Source: Streptomyces profundus
Lineage (GTDB): Bacteria > Actinomycetota > Actinomycetes > Streptomycetales > Streptomycetaceae
DNA length: 64,000 nt
Assembly (NCBI RefSeq): GCF_020740535.1
Contig: NZ_CP082362.1
Coordinates: 4,400,501-4,464,500, forward strand
Direction: 5' to 3'
Both the position numbers and the translations under genes were made by a program. Numbering within the stretch: the first letter of the stretch is position 1; every line of letters begins with the position of its first letter. The notes beneath the pieces were generated by a model. It saw only the letters and a list, made by a program, of their open reading frames with translations. It did no database searches and was not told where the DNA came from. This document shows, piece after piece, positions 54,301 to 62,100 of this stretch.

Positions 54301-55954
54301 GGTGCTGGTCGACGCGGTGATCGAGGCCGACCAACAGCTCGGGTTCCCCAAGCAGCACAGCCCCTGGCTGCCGGCGCTCGGCGACACCGTGCTGTTGCGG
54401 GATCTCGAACACCCGGCGCCCCAGGGCGCGTTGCCGGCCGCCCCCTACGGCGTGGAGGACCTCCCCAGCCAGCAGGCGCGGCGTTCCGCGGCGATCGACT
54501 TCCGCTCCTTCGGGCACATGCTGGTCGGCGGCGCCCCGCGCAGCGGCCGATCCCAGCTGCTGCGCACCATGGCCGGCTCGCTGGCCTGGATCCACTCCAC
54601 CTCCGATGTGCACATCTACGGCATCGACTGCGGCAACGGCGCGCTCAACGCGCTGACCAAGCTGCCCAACTGCGGCGCCGTCGTCACCCGTACCCAGGTG
54701 GAGCGGGTGCGGCGGTTGATCCGCCGGCTGCGCCAGGAGATGGACCGCCGCCAGGAGGTGCTGGCCGCCGACGCGCTGGCCGACATCAACGAGCAGCGCG
54801 CCACCGCCCAGCCCGACCAGCGGCTGCCGCATCTGGTGATCCTGATCGACCGCTGGGAGGGCTGGGTCTCCACCCTCGGCGAGATCGACCACGGCGCGCT
54901 CACCGACGAGATCTTCGTGATGATGCGCGAGGGCGCCAGCGTCGGCATCCACATCGTCATCGCCGGTGACCGCAGCGTCCTCTCCGGCCGGATCTCCACC
55001 CTCACCGAGGAGCGCTACGCGATGCGCCTCTCGGACAAGTCCGACTACTCCAACATCGGCATGCCGGCCCGGAAGGCGCCCGAATCGGTCGCCGACGGGC
55101 GGATGTTCCGCAACCAGGCGCTCACCGAGATCCAGGTCGCGGTGCTCGCCGAGGAGCTGTCCGGGCAGGCCCAGGCGGCGGCGCTGGGCGCCATCGGCGA
55201 CTGGGCCACCGAACGGGACGCGGCCGTGCCGCGCACCAGGCGCCCGTTCCGGGTGGACGTCCTGCCCAGCCGCCTCACCTTCGCCGACGCGTGGGAGATG
55301 CGGGATCCGGAGACGTCCAACTCCCGCCTCTGGGGCCTGATCGGCGTCGGCGGCGACGAGCTGATGGGCTACGGCCCGGACCTGGCCCAGGGCACCCCGG
55401 CGTTCATCATCGCCGGACCGCCCAAGTCGGGTCGCTCCACCGTGCTCACCATGCTCGCCAAGTCCTATCTGGCGCAGGGCGTGCGCATCGTGGTGGCCGC
55501 TCCCCGGCCGTCCACGCTGCGCGATCTGGCGGGTCAGGAGGGCGTCGTCCAGGTCTTCACGGGCGACGACCTCTACGAGAAGGACCTCCGGGAGGCGCTG
55601 AGCACCTCATCGGTCGAGCACCCCATCGTCGTCCTGATCGACGACGGCGAGGACCTGCGCCGCTGTGACGCCGCCGACGAGCTGAAGGTCGTGGTCACGC
55701 AGGGCGCCCAGCAGGGCCGCTATCTGGTGCTCGGCGGCGACGAGGGCGAGATCTGCGGCGGGTTCTCCGGCTGGCAGGTGGACGCGAAGAAGGCGCGCCG
55801 AGGCGTTCTGCTCTCGCCGACCACGCACCGCTCGGGCGACCTGATCGGCGCGAAGCTGCCCCGCAGCGCCGCCGCCGAACAGCCGACCCCGGGCCGCGCC
55901 ATCCTCCACCTGGGCGACGGCACGCCCTTCACGGTGACCACCCCGGCCCCCTGA
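51380..55954 (+). CDS. eccC: Type VII secretion system ATPase EccC (FtsK/SpoIIIE family)
   Basis: The protein has 1524 residues from GTG 51380, five bases after GGGAGGAT. Residues 1-230 are soluble N-terminal FHA-like/ubiquitin-like sequence. Two membrane segments lie at about 249-288 (LPWLMAILPVVGAVAIASIT). There are three FtsK/SpoIIIE domains. D1 has Walker A GTTGSGKSELLQ (about 717) and Walker B LLIVIDEFASM (about 822). D2 has GAPRSGRSQLLR (about 1050) and VILIDRWEGW. D3 has GPPKSGRSTVLT (about 1345) and VVLIDDGEDL. D2 and D3 Walker A have Arg instead of Lys in the G-x-x-x-x-G-K-S/T motif. It should export WXG100 proteins. Confidence 0.95.
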   Translation: MRLTLTVVDPVGGHRADTVIDADPETRIADLTPEFTQAVGSRHVPAAAGGQQGGHAEAPGGAHLFVNGEYVDPSLTLALSPLREGSVVSLHNPNGCWPPEPNGLVELRVVGGPAAGAVHRMGVGKVEIGNGQQVHIHVGDPTLPERAMTLRVAGDGTCRVTVYSDEQPLIDGEPFYHTEGDRAVWKLGKQLAVGDSLFELTPYFPPDAALKVSEDGAGLDYNRPPRLLPPERQTQFSLPKPVGEREKRPLPWLMAILPVVGAVAIASITGRWIFLMMAFMSPVMLLSNYFMDKKRGRISHAKKLEEYRERKARIEKDARDALIAERFARRHAAPDPATVLTQATGPRTRLFERRRTDEDHLLLRVGTVQLDSEVVLTDPEQDEHKRQVAWKIADAPVTLPLRSLGVIGYAGSGDSARALARWSLGQIAVLHSPVDVQFVLLTDGTGQYSWDWARWLPHARPSAGHDTNLLIGNDAETIGARVAELTGNLDARQKAAKTARSNGPTSFKDPDIVVVFDGSRKMRSLPGVIRLLREGPAVSIFALCLDDEERFLPGECQAVVIAEPNPNRASSGAARQPGYATGFHTFLAVPGGSPFGQGGPGAAQAPVMTADRLRVEQTGAWRIRGVRPDWVLPEWCELLSRSLSPIRDISGESEDAALPSSSRLLDVIEMEPPSSGAIAARWRLGGQSTEAVIGESYDGGFAIDLRRDGPHGLIAGTTGSGKSELLQTIVASLAVANTPENMTFVLVDYKGGSAFKDCVQLPHTVGMVTDLDNHLVERALTSLGAELHRREHILADVGAKDIEDYQDLIRRNPGRLTPLPRLLIVIDEFASMARELPDFVKGLVNIAQRGRSLGIHLLLATQRPSGVVSPEIRANTNLRIALRVTDGSESSDVIDAPDAGFIAKSTPGRAYVRLGHASLVPFQSGRVGGRRPGAVDVAVSRPWSGQLEWNSLGRTALKKPPGAKSQEEEITDLKVLVDAVIEADQQLGFPKQHSPWLPALGDTVLLRDLEHPAPQGALPAAPYGVEDLPSQQARRSAAIDFRSFGHMLVGGAPRSGRSQLLRTMAGSLAWIHSTSDVHIYGIDCGNGALNALTKLPNCGAVVTRTQVERVRRLIRRLRQEMDRRQEVLAADALADINEQRATAQPDQRLPHLVILIDRWEGWVSTLGEIDHGALTDEIFVMMREGASVGIHIVIAGDRSVLSGRISTLTEERYAMRLSDKSDYSNIGMPARKAPESVADGRMFRNQALTEIQVAVLAEELSGQAQAAALGAIGDWATERDAAVPRTRRPFRVDVLPSRLTFADAWEMRDPETSNSRLWGLIGVGGDELMGYGPDLAQGTPAFIIAGPPKSGRSTVLTMLAKSYLAQGVRIVVAAPRPSTLRDLAGQEGVVQVFTGDDLYEKDLREALSTSSVEHPIVVLIDDGEDLRRCDAADELKVVVTQGAQQGRYLVLGGDEGEICGGFSGWQVDAKKARRGVLLSPTTHRSGDLIGAKLPRSAAAEQPTPGRAILHLGDGTPFTVTTPAP

Positions 55955-55967
55955 CGGGCTGCTCCGC

Positions 55968-56000
55968 CCAGAACGCCCCCGCCGCGCGGGGGCGTTCTGG
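55968..56000 (+). terminator. Terminator of eccC
   Basis: A perfect 15-bp stem CCAGAACGCCCCCGC (55968-55982) with its complement at 55986-56000 and a 3-nt loop lies 13 bp after the eccC stop. Confidence 0.8.
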
Positions 56001-56159
56001 CGTTACGGCTGGTTCATGGCTGGGGCCGGTGGCCTCCGAGGCTTGAGGCAGCCACCAGGGGGCGGAGCCCCTAAGAGCGGGGGCCACTCGGCCCCAAACG
56101 CGATCAGGCACAGGTCCCCGACTCGCCGCACAAGCTTATGGCCCCCGCGTGCGTCTGGT

Positions 56160-56485
56160 TCAGGCGGTGGGGAGTTGGATGCTGATGCCGGCGTCGATGG
56201 CGTCGAGGGCTTCCTGGATGGCGGCCGTTGGTTCGGTGTTCTCGGTGAGGGTGGTGATGGGGGCCCAGCGGGCGTGGGGGTGGGTGTCCTCGGTGGCGTC
56301 GGGGACGGTGTCGTGGACGCCGCCGTCGAGGATCCAGAGTTCGCCGTCGTTGTCGGGGCCGATGGAGCGGACGGTCCAGGCGTGGGTGACGTCGGCGAGA
56401 TGCCCGGTCTGGCGGGCGAGGGTGAGCCTGCCGGTGAGGGCCAGGTTGCCGTGGGCGGGGACGGTTGCCTGCGGCAGCTCATCAC
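56160..56485 (-). pseudogene. Hypothetical protein remnant, 5' end missing
   Basis: From about 56482 down to the TGA at 56160-56162 the minus strand has strong G/C3-biased codons and a protein-like sequence (LALTGRLTLARQTGHL, then VTHAWTVRSIGPDNDGELWI, and AIQEALDAIDAGISIQLPTA at the end). Further upstream in the same frame, codon bias disappears and the opposite strand becomes coding. The gene therefore seems to have lost its 5' part at a junction near 56470-56488. No family was recognised. Confidence 0.5.
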
Positions 56486-56487
56486 CA

Positions 56488-56714
56488 TGGCCCGCGATGC
56501 GGGACACAACGACTCCCCCCTGCAACGTGTGCGGGTGGACACGGCTCACGGCCATATCCTGCTCTCTGATCCGGCAACCCGCGATGACGGGTTCCGTGCG
56601 CTGGGTGAAGCGGCGGGGCTGGCTGCCAGGGTCGGTCTCAGCCACCAGCTCCGCAGTATCGAGGACATCCGGACCGCGGCCGGTTTGGGCGACCAGGGAG
56701 CAGAAGGCAAGTGA
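56488..56714 (+). CDS. Short hypothetical protein, probably 5'-truncated
   Basis: The best start is ATG 56488 (MARDAGHNDSPLQRVRVDTA), giving 75 residues that end LRSIEDIRTAAGLGDQGAEGK. Codon use is G/C3-biased but weaker than for core genes. It has no ribosome binding site and abuts the truncated minus-strand gene, so it may be the tail of a larger gene. Its stop overlaps the YdcF gene start by 4 bp (GTGA), which shows that the two are translationally coupled. The family is unknown. Confidence 0.5.
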
Positions 56715-57385
56715 CAGACACGGGTAGCGAGCGGAATGTCAGCGGGCGGCAGCGGGAGTTGGCCGGAGTGATCTGGGAGTATCACCGGATGGGGCACCGG
56801 GTGCGGGCCTGTGATGTGGCGATCGGGCTGGGAAGTCACGATCTGGGAGTGGCCACGTTCGCGGCGGAGTTGTACCGGGCCGGGCTCTTTCCGACGCTTG
56901 TCTTCTCCGGTGCGAACAGCCCCACCACCGCTGCCCGCTTCCCGCGTGGGGAGGCTGTGCACTACCGCGAGCGGGCACTTGAGCTGGGCGTGCCTTCGGA
57001 GGCGATCCTGGTGGAGCCTCGGGCGGGTAACACGGGGCAGAACATCACGCTCTCCCGCGATGTGCTGGCCGTGGCCGGGATCGTCCCGACATCGGTGTTG
57101 CTGGTCTCCAAGCCGTATATGGAGCGGCGTTCCTACGCCACGGCGCGCAAGGTGTGGCCCGAGGTCGAGGTGGTCTGTGCTTCGGAGTCGATGCACTTCG
57201 ACGACTATGTGAAGAGCGTCGGCGACGAGAAGCTCGTCGTCGACATGCTGGTGGGCGACCTACAGCGGGTGATCGACTACCCGAAGCTCGGATTCGCCAT
57301 CGAACAGGATGTCCCGGAGGCCGTGCGGGCCGCCTACGAGGCTCTCATCCGCGACGGCTTCACCAGCCGGCTTGTCGCATCCTGA
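56711..57385 (+). CDS. YdcF-family (DUF218) protein
   Basis: The protein has 224 residues from GTG 56711, overlapping the preceding stop. DUF218 signatures are GLGSHDLGVATFAAELYRAG, FPTLVFSGANSP, FPRGEAVHYRERALELGVPS and ILVEPRAGNTGQNITLSRD, followed by LLVSKPYMERRSYATA. It has no membrane anchor, so it belongs to the cytoplasmic YdcF type, of which the E. coli member binds S-adenosylmethionine. Codon bias is weaker than in core genes, which suggests acquisition. Confidence 0.88.
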   Translation: MTDTGSERNVSGRQRELAGVIWEYHRMGHRVRACDVAIGLGSHDLGVATFAAELYRAGLFPTLVFSGANSPTTAARFPRGEAVHYRERALELGVPSEAILVEPRAGNTGQNITLSRDVLAVAGIVPTSVLLVSKPYMERRSYATARKVWPEVEVVCASESMHFDDYVKSVGDEKLVVDMLVGDLQRVIDYPKLGFAIEQDVPEAVRAAYEALIRDGFTSRLVAS

Positions 57386-57983
57386 CCACTGACGCTCGCC
57401 CCATCCCCGCGTCGCGCGGCAAAGCCGCCGTGGAGCTGGCGCGCGCGTGAGCCCCGCTCGGCGAACCTGATGGCGGGGCGGCACCGCCGACGTCGTGGCC
57501 TGTGCGGAGCGCGACGGGGTCCCCCTCCGCCATCGTTCTGGCCGACGCGGTCCAGACCATGACCTCCATCGGATGGCAGCGCACCTAACTCCGCACCACC
57601 CCCGGCGCGAGGGGGAAGGCTGACGGCTGATCACCTACCCCCAAAGGGTGACACCGTCCGTTGAACCGAGCCGCCTGCTCCCGCCGCATCGGCGGGGGCG
57701 AACTCGTGTCGACACCGCGTCCCACGGGCCCGACCGCGCCAGCCGGCGCACATCGGCGGCCACCGTCAGATCGCCCCGCAGGGGCACCACGCCCGGCACG
57801 TCCTGCCCGGAGCGGGCTCGGCTGAACGGTTCCCGCAGGCGCGCAGCCGGAGGTCCGTGGTCACTCAGCGGGTGGTACCTGGGGCGTGAGGTCCCGGTGG
57901 CCTCCCTCGGCGACAGGTTCGCCAGCGGTGCCCGGGGCGGAACCGTCCACTTCCTGTGTCGCACCGCTTGGCTTCGGCGCGTT
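57386..57983. other. 598-bp stretch of decayed sequence without an intact gene
   Basis: Two pieces look like gene remnants: a + fragment at about 57512-57588 (SAIVLADAVQTMTSIGWQRT, then stop) and a minus fragment at about 57721-57826. No start, ribosome binding site or complete domain was found for either. The rest is unremarkable G/C-rich sequence. Confidence 0.5.
57721..57826 (-). pseudogene. Probable fragment of an NAD-dependent epimerase/dehydratase
   Basis: The minus-strand reading FSRARSGQDVPGVVPLRGDL followed by TVAADVRRLARSGPWDAV resembles the second and third beta-strand region of NAD-dependent epimerases, where such enzymes have N-R-G and R-G-D followed by W-D-A-V. The Rossmann start and the rest of the enzyme are absent. 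Confidence 0.3.
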
Positions 57984-58850
57984 CTACGAGCCGCCCACGC
58001 GCCGGTTCAGTGTGTCGAGGGTCGGCCAGGGTGGGCCGTCGTGCAGGGCGCGCAGGAGTTCTTCGCCGAATCGCCGTCCGTTCGGGAACTCGTCGCCGCG
58101 ATCCCAACGCCAGGCCGCGACCATCGCGAGGACGAGGTGTCGGCAGTCGTCGAGCAACTCTCGGTCGATGTCCGGGTAGTGCTCGGGGACCGCTTCGGGA
58201 ACGTGGGCGAGGTCGAATTCGACGGGGCCACGGCAGCATGTCTCAAGGTCGATGAACAACGGGCCGTTCCGGGTGCTGAGCAGATTGCCCGGATGCGGCT
58301 CACCGTGGAGCAGCTGCTCCACCGCGCCGCGTTTCTCGATCGCGCGGCGCAGGCTCGTTAGCCGGCCGCCGAGGAAGGCGCGGTCCGCGTCGGCGAGTTC
58401 CGGTGAGCGAACCGGGTCGGCGACGATGTCCTCCGCCTCGGTGATCCGGTCCGTGAACCGGGGGCTCGGCATGTCGACCTCGCGCATGCCGGTGTGCAGC
58501 AGCTCCAGCGCCTTGGCGAAGTCGACCGGTGGGATCCTGGGCGTCACGGGGGCGTAGTAGGTCCACAGCGTCACCGCGAAGCCGTCGCGCGTGTACACCC
58601 GTGGGTCCACCCGAGGGTCCAGGGGGCACACCGGGCTGCCGGCCTCGACGAGCCGCTGGGCGAGGTCGACTTCGAACTGGGCGACCTCCTGTCCCACCGG
58701 GGCGACCCGGGCGAAGGTGTCGCATGGCGTCAGCCGCAGGGCCAGCTTGTTCGAGTTGTGGAGCACGGTCGCGCCGCTGACCGGCAGGCCGAGTGACGCG
58801 GCGATCGAGGTCGCGGCCGTCGTGGCACGCGTGACGTCGGACATCTCCAT
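57984..58850 (-). CDS. Aminoglycoside phosphotransferase (APH)-family kinase
   Basis: ATG 58850 (MEMSDVTRATTAATSIAASL) lies behind AGGA; an in-frame GTG at 58868 is an alternative. The protein has 288 residues. The N-lobe Lys region is VLHNSNKLALRL. The catalytic loop is LLHGEPHPGNLLS (Brenner-like H-G-x-x-H-x-x-N with Glu in place of Asp) and the metal-binding Asp is in PLFIDLETCCRGPVEFDLAH. Family members phosphorylate antibiotics, sugars or choline; the substrate cannot be predicted, and resistance is not implied. Codon bias is good. Confidence 0.83.
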   Translation of the reverse strand: MEMSDVTRATTAATSIAASLGLPVSGATVLHNSNKLALRLTPCDTFARVAPVGQEVAQFEVDLAQRLVEAGSPVCPLDPRVDPRVYTRDGFAVTLWTYYAPVTPRIPPVDFAKALELLHTGMREVDMPSPRFTDRITEAEDIVADPVRSPELADADRAFLGGRLTSLRRAIEKRGAVEQLLHGEPHPGNLLSTRNGPLFIDLETCCRGPVEFDLAHVPEAVPEHYPDIDRELLDDCRHLVLAMVAAWRWDRGDEFPNGRRFGEELLRALHDGPPWPTLDTLNRRVGGS

Positions 58851-58891
58851 GGTCAGATCCTGGCGCACCGGCCGCCGGTGGTCTCCTCTAT

Positions 58892-58929
58892 TTTCGCGTC
58901 GCGCGCGGGCTTTCGCGTCGGGCGCGGGC
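58892..58929. repeat. Two tandem 19-bp repeats
   Basis: TTTCGCGTCGCGCGCGGGC (58892-58910) and TTTCGCGTCGGGCGCGGGC (58911-58929) differ at one base. A third partial copy (TTTTCGCGTGCGGGG) lies at 58982-58996. They lie between the divergent APH-like and RHS genes. Confidence 0.8.
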
Positions 58930-58937
58930 CGCGCCGC

Positions 58938-58978
58938 ACGACGGTGTGGTCACCCGGCTTCGCCGGCCCCACCGTCGT
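58938..58978. promoter_or_regulatory. Large dyad between the APH-like and RHS genes
   Basis: ACGACGGTGTGG (58938-58949) pairs with CCCCACCGTCGT (58967-58978) with one mismatch, and inside it CCGGC (58954-58958) pairs with GCCGG (58962-58966). It is flanked by TTTCGCG repeats on both sides. It may be an operator region or a terminator. Confidence 0.4.
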
Positions 58979-59128
58979 CGGTTTTCGCGTGCGGGGTACG
59001 AACGGGAACCGCATGTGACGTGAAGAACCCGGGGGCGCGGATTTGGCCCGCGTCGGTGGGGCAGCCTCTTTCCGGTGCCGGCCGGGTGCCGTCGGCTCGT
59101 CCCCGTTCTCCGTGGTCGGGAGTTGGAA

Positions 59129-62100
59129 ATGGCACGTCCCGCTGACTGGTCCCCGTTGGATCTGGATTCCGATCCCACCCCGGGAGATCCGGGAGAGGTC
59201 AGGGAACTCGCCGACGAGTTACAGGAGTTCGCCGATGAGGTGGGGGAGGCTCTCGGTACGATCCGGGGAATGGCCTCGGAGCGGGCGATGCTGGAATGGG
59301 CGGGGCTCTCCGCCGACACGTTCCGCGCCGAGTTCGAGAGCGTGCCGGGGAATCTGAGCAAGTTGGAGGAGTCCTACGCGCTCTGTTCGCAGGCGTTGCA
59401 GGGGTATTGGCCGCAGTTGGAGACCGCGCAGGGGATGGCGGACCGGGCGTTGGACCGGGCGATCTCGGCGCGGGCGGATCTGACCAGTGCCCGGTTCGCG
59501 TTGGAGGACGCGCAGGACTGGGTGGGGCGGGCCGGCGACGAGGCCGAGCGGCTGCGCGAGGAGGGCCGGCGGGAGAACGTCGAGCCGCCGGACGAGAGCA
59601 CCGTCCGGGCCGCCGCGCGGGATCAGCAGGCCGCCGCGTCGGCGGCCGGCGCGGCCGAGGCGCGGGTCGCCGACGCGGAGCAACGTCTGGATGCCGCACG
59701 GCAGTTGGCGTTGGATGCCCGGGAGATGCGGGCGGAGGCGGCTCGGATCTGTGCGCAGGGCGTCGATGAGGCGAGCGATGCCGGCATCCAGAACAAGAAG
59801 TGGTGGGAGAAGCTGATCGAGTGGCTCTCCGATGCCTGGGACACGCTGGTCAGCATCTGCAAGGTCATCGTCGCGGTGCTTGCCGTGGTGGCCATGATCA
59901 TCGGAGGGCCGCTGGCGCTGGTGGTGCTGGTGGCTGCCGTGGTGGTGTTGGCGGACACCCTCGTCAAGTTCGCGCAGGGCAAGGCGGGGCTGCTCGATGT
60001 GGCGTTCGCCGCGTTGGACTGCATCCCGGGGATGAAGGGCCTCACCACCCTCGGCGGGCTCGCCCGGGGCATCAAGGGCCTGGCCACCACCGGGATCAAG
60101 GGGCTGAAGCAGGGCGCGCTCAAGCTGGGCCGGATCGGCCGGGGCGAGGGCATCCCGATCAACGCCCGCAACGCCTGCGGCGACCCGGTCGATGTCGCCA
60201 CCGGCGAGCTGCTGATGTCGGCGGTCGACGTCGAACTCCCGGGCGTGCTGCCCCTGGTGATCGAGCGGCACCACATCTCCAGCTACCGCGCGGGCGGCTG
60301 GTTCGGGTCGTCCTGGGCGTCCACCCTGGACCAGCGGCTGATCCTGGAGGAGCACGGCGCCCGGCTGCTCACCGCCGACGGGATGACGCTGCTCTATCCG
60401 CGCCCGATCGTGGACGAGCCGGTGCTCCCCGTGGAGGGCCCCCGCTGGACGCTGTCCTGGGACGGGCAGCCAGGCAGCCCGCTGACGGTCGACCAACGGG
60501 ACGGTCCGCTGCTGCACTTCGCCCCCGTGCCGGGGCGGCCAGGCAGCGAGCTGCCGCTGGTCGCGATCACCGACCGGCACGACAACCGCGTCCAGTTCGC
60601 CTACGACGAGACGGGCGCGCCCACCGACATCCACCACTCAGGCGGCTACCATCTCGGCGTCGCCACCGAGGGCGGCCGGGTCACCGAGCTGCGGCTGCTC
60701 AGCCATCCCGAGCGTCCCGTCGTGATGGCCTACGGCTATGACGCCGCCGGTCTGCTCCACGAGATCCGCCAGGCGGACGGGCCGCCGCTGCGGTTCGCGT
60801 ACGACGCGCACGCCCGGATGTCCCGCTGGGAGGACCGCAACGGCTACTGGTACTCCTACGAGTACGACGAGCGGGGCCGCTGCGTCTTCACCACGGGCAC
60901 CGACCGGGTGTTGGAGTACCGCTACGCCTACGACCCGGAGAACCTCCGCACCGACGTCACCGACTCGTTGGGGCAGCGCACCCGCTACCAGTTCAACGAC
61001 TGCTTCCAACTCGTCGCCCAGACCGACCCCTCGGGCCACACCACCGGCCAGAGCTGGGACCGCTACGACCGCTCGCTGACGAGGACCGACCCGCTGGGCC
61101 GGGTCACCCGCCTCGGCTACGACGCGGCGGGGCACCTCGCCGAGCTGGTCCGTCCCGACGGTCTTGCCACCCGGCTGACCCACAACGAGTTGGGTCTGGT
61201 CACCGAGATCACGCAGGCCGACGGCGCCACCTGGCGGCAGGCGTACGACGCGGCGGGGGACCTCGTCGTCCTCCAGGACCCGGCCGGGCACCGCACCCGC
61301 TACGGCTACGACGCCCATGGCGGGCTGGCCGAGGTGACGGACCCGTCCGGTGACACCACCCGGATCCGCTCGGACGCGGCCGGGCTGCCGCTCGTGGTGA
61401 ACGGCCCGGACGGCGAGGTCACCCGCTACGAGCGGGACGCCTTCGGCCGGGTCACCACCGTCACCGACCCGTCGGGCGCCATGACCCGCTTCGCATGGTC
61501 CCCGGCGGGCCAACTGCTGCGTCAGACGGACCCGTTGGGCGGCAGCCGCAGCTGGAGCTATGACGCCGAGGGCAACTGCCGCACCACCACGGACGAGACG
61601 GGCGCCACCACCACGGTCGACTACGGCGCCTTCGACCTGCCGACCCGCCGCACCGGGCCCGACGGCGTCGCCTACGCGATCGAACGGGACACCGAACTGC
61701 GCCTGACCGGCGTGGTCGACCCCCTGGGCCGGGTCTGGCGGTACGACTACGACCCGAACGGGCGGCTGCTCGCCCAGACCGACTTCGACGGCCGCGTCAC
61801 CACCTACCGGCGGGACGCCGCCGGGCAGCTCGTCGAACGGGTCAACCCGGCGGGGCAGTCGGTCCGTTACCGCTACGACGCGCTGGGGCGGGTGGCGGAG
61901 TCGGCCGCCTCGGACGGCGGCGTGACCACGTTCACCAGGGACCCGCTCGGCCGCGTCGTCGCCGCCGAGAGCCCGGGCACGGTCCTGACCCGTGCCTACG
62001 ACGTGCGCGGCGACTGGCTCAGCGAGACGGTCAACGGCCGCACCCTGACCGTCGCCAGGGACGCCCTGGGGCAGGTCGTCGAGCGCACCACGCCGGCCGG

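Noticed and set aside
52646..54952. 768-codon frames opposite and within eccC
   Set aside because: EccC domains on + are complete and continuous. The other frames show no family features.
56003..56160. Insertion-sequence end or attachment site after eccC
   Set aside because: G/C-rich inverted bases (AGGGGGCGGAGCCCC-like) are present, but there is no transposase, integrase, target duplication or tRNA fragment. The tRNA-Leu at 32548 also has no adjacent integrase or att-like repeat.
57984..58850. Calling the APH-family gene an antibiotic-resistance gene
   Set aside because: Only the generic kinase motifs are visible. The family includes many non-resistance kinases.
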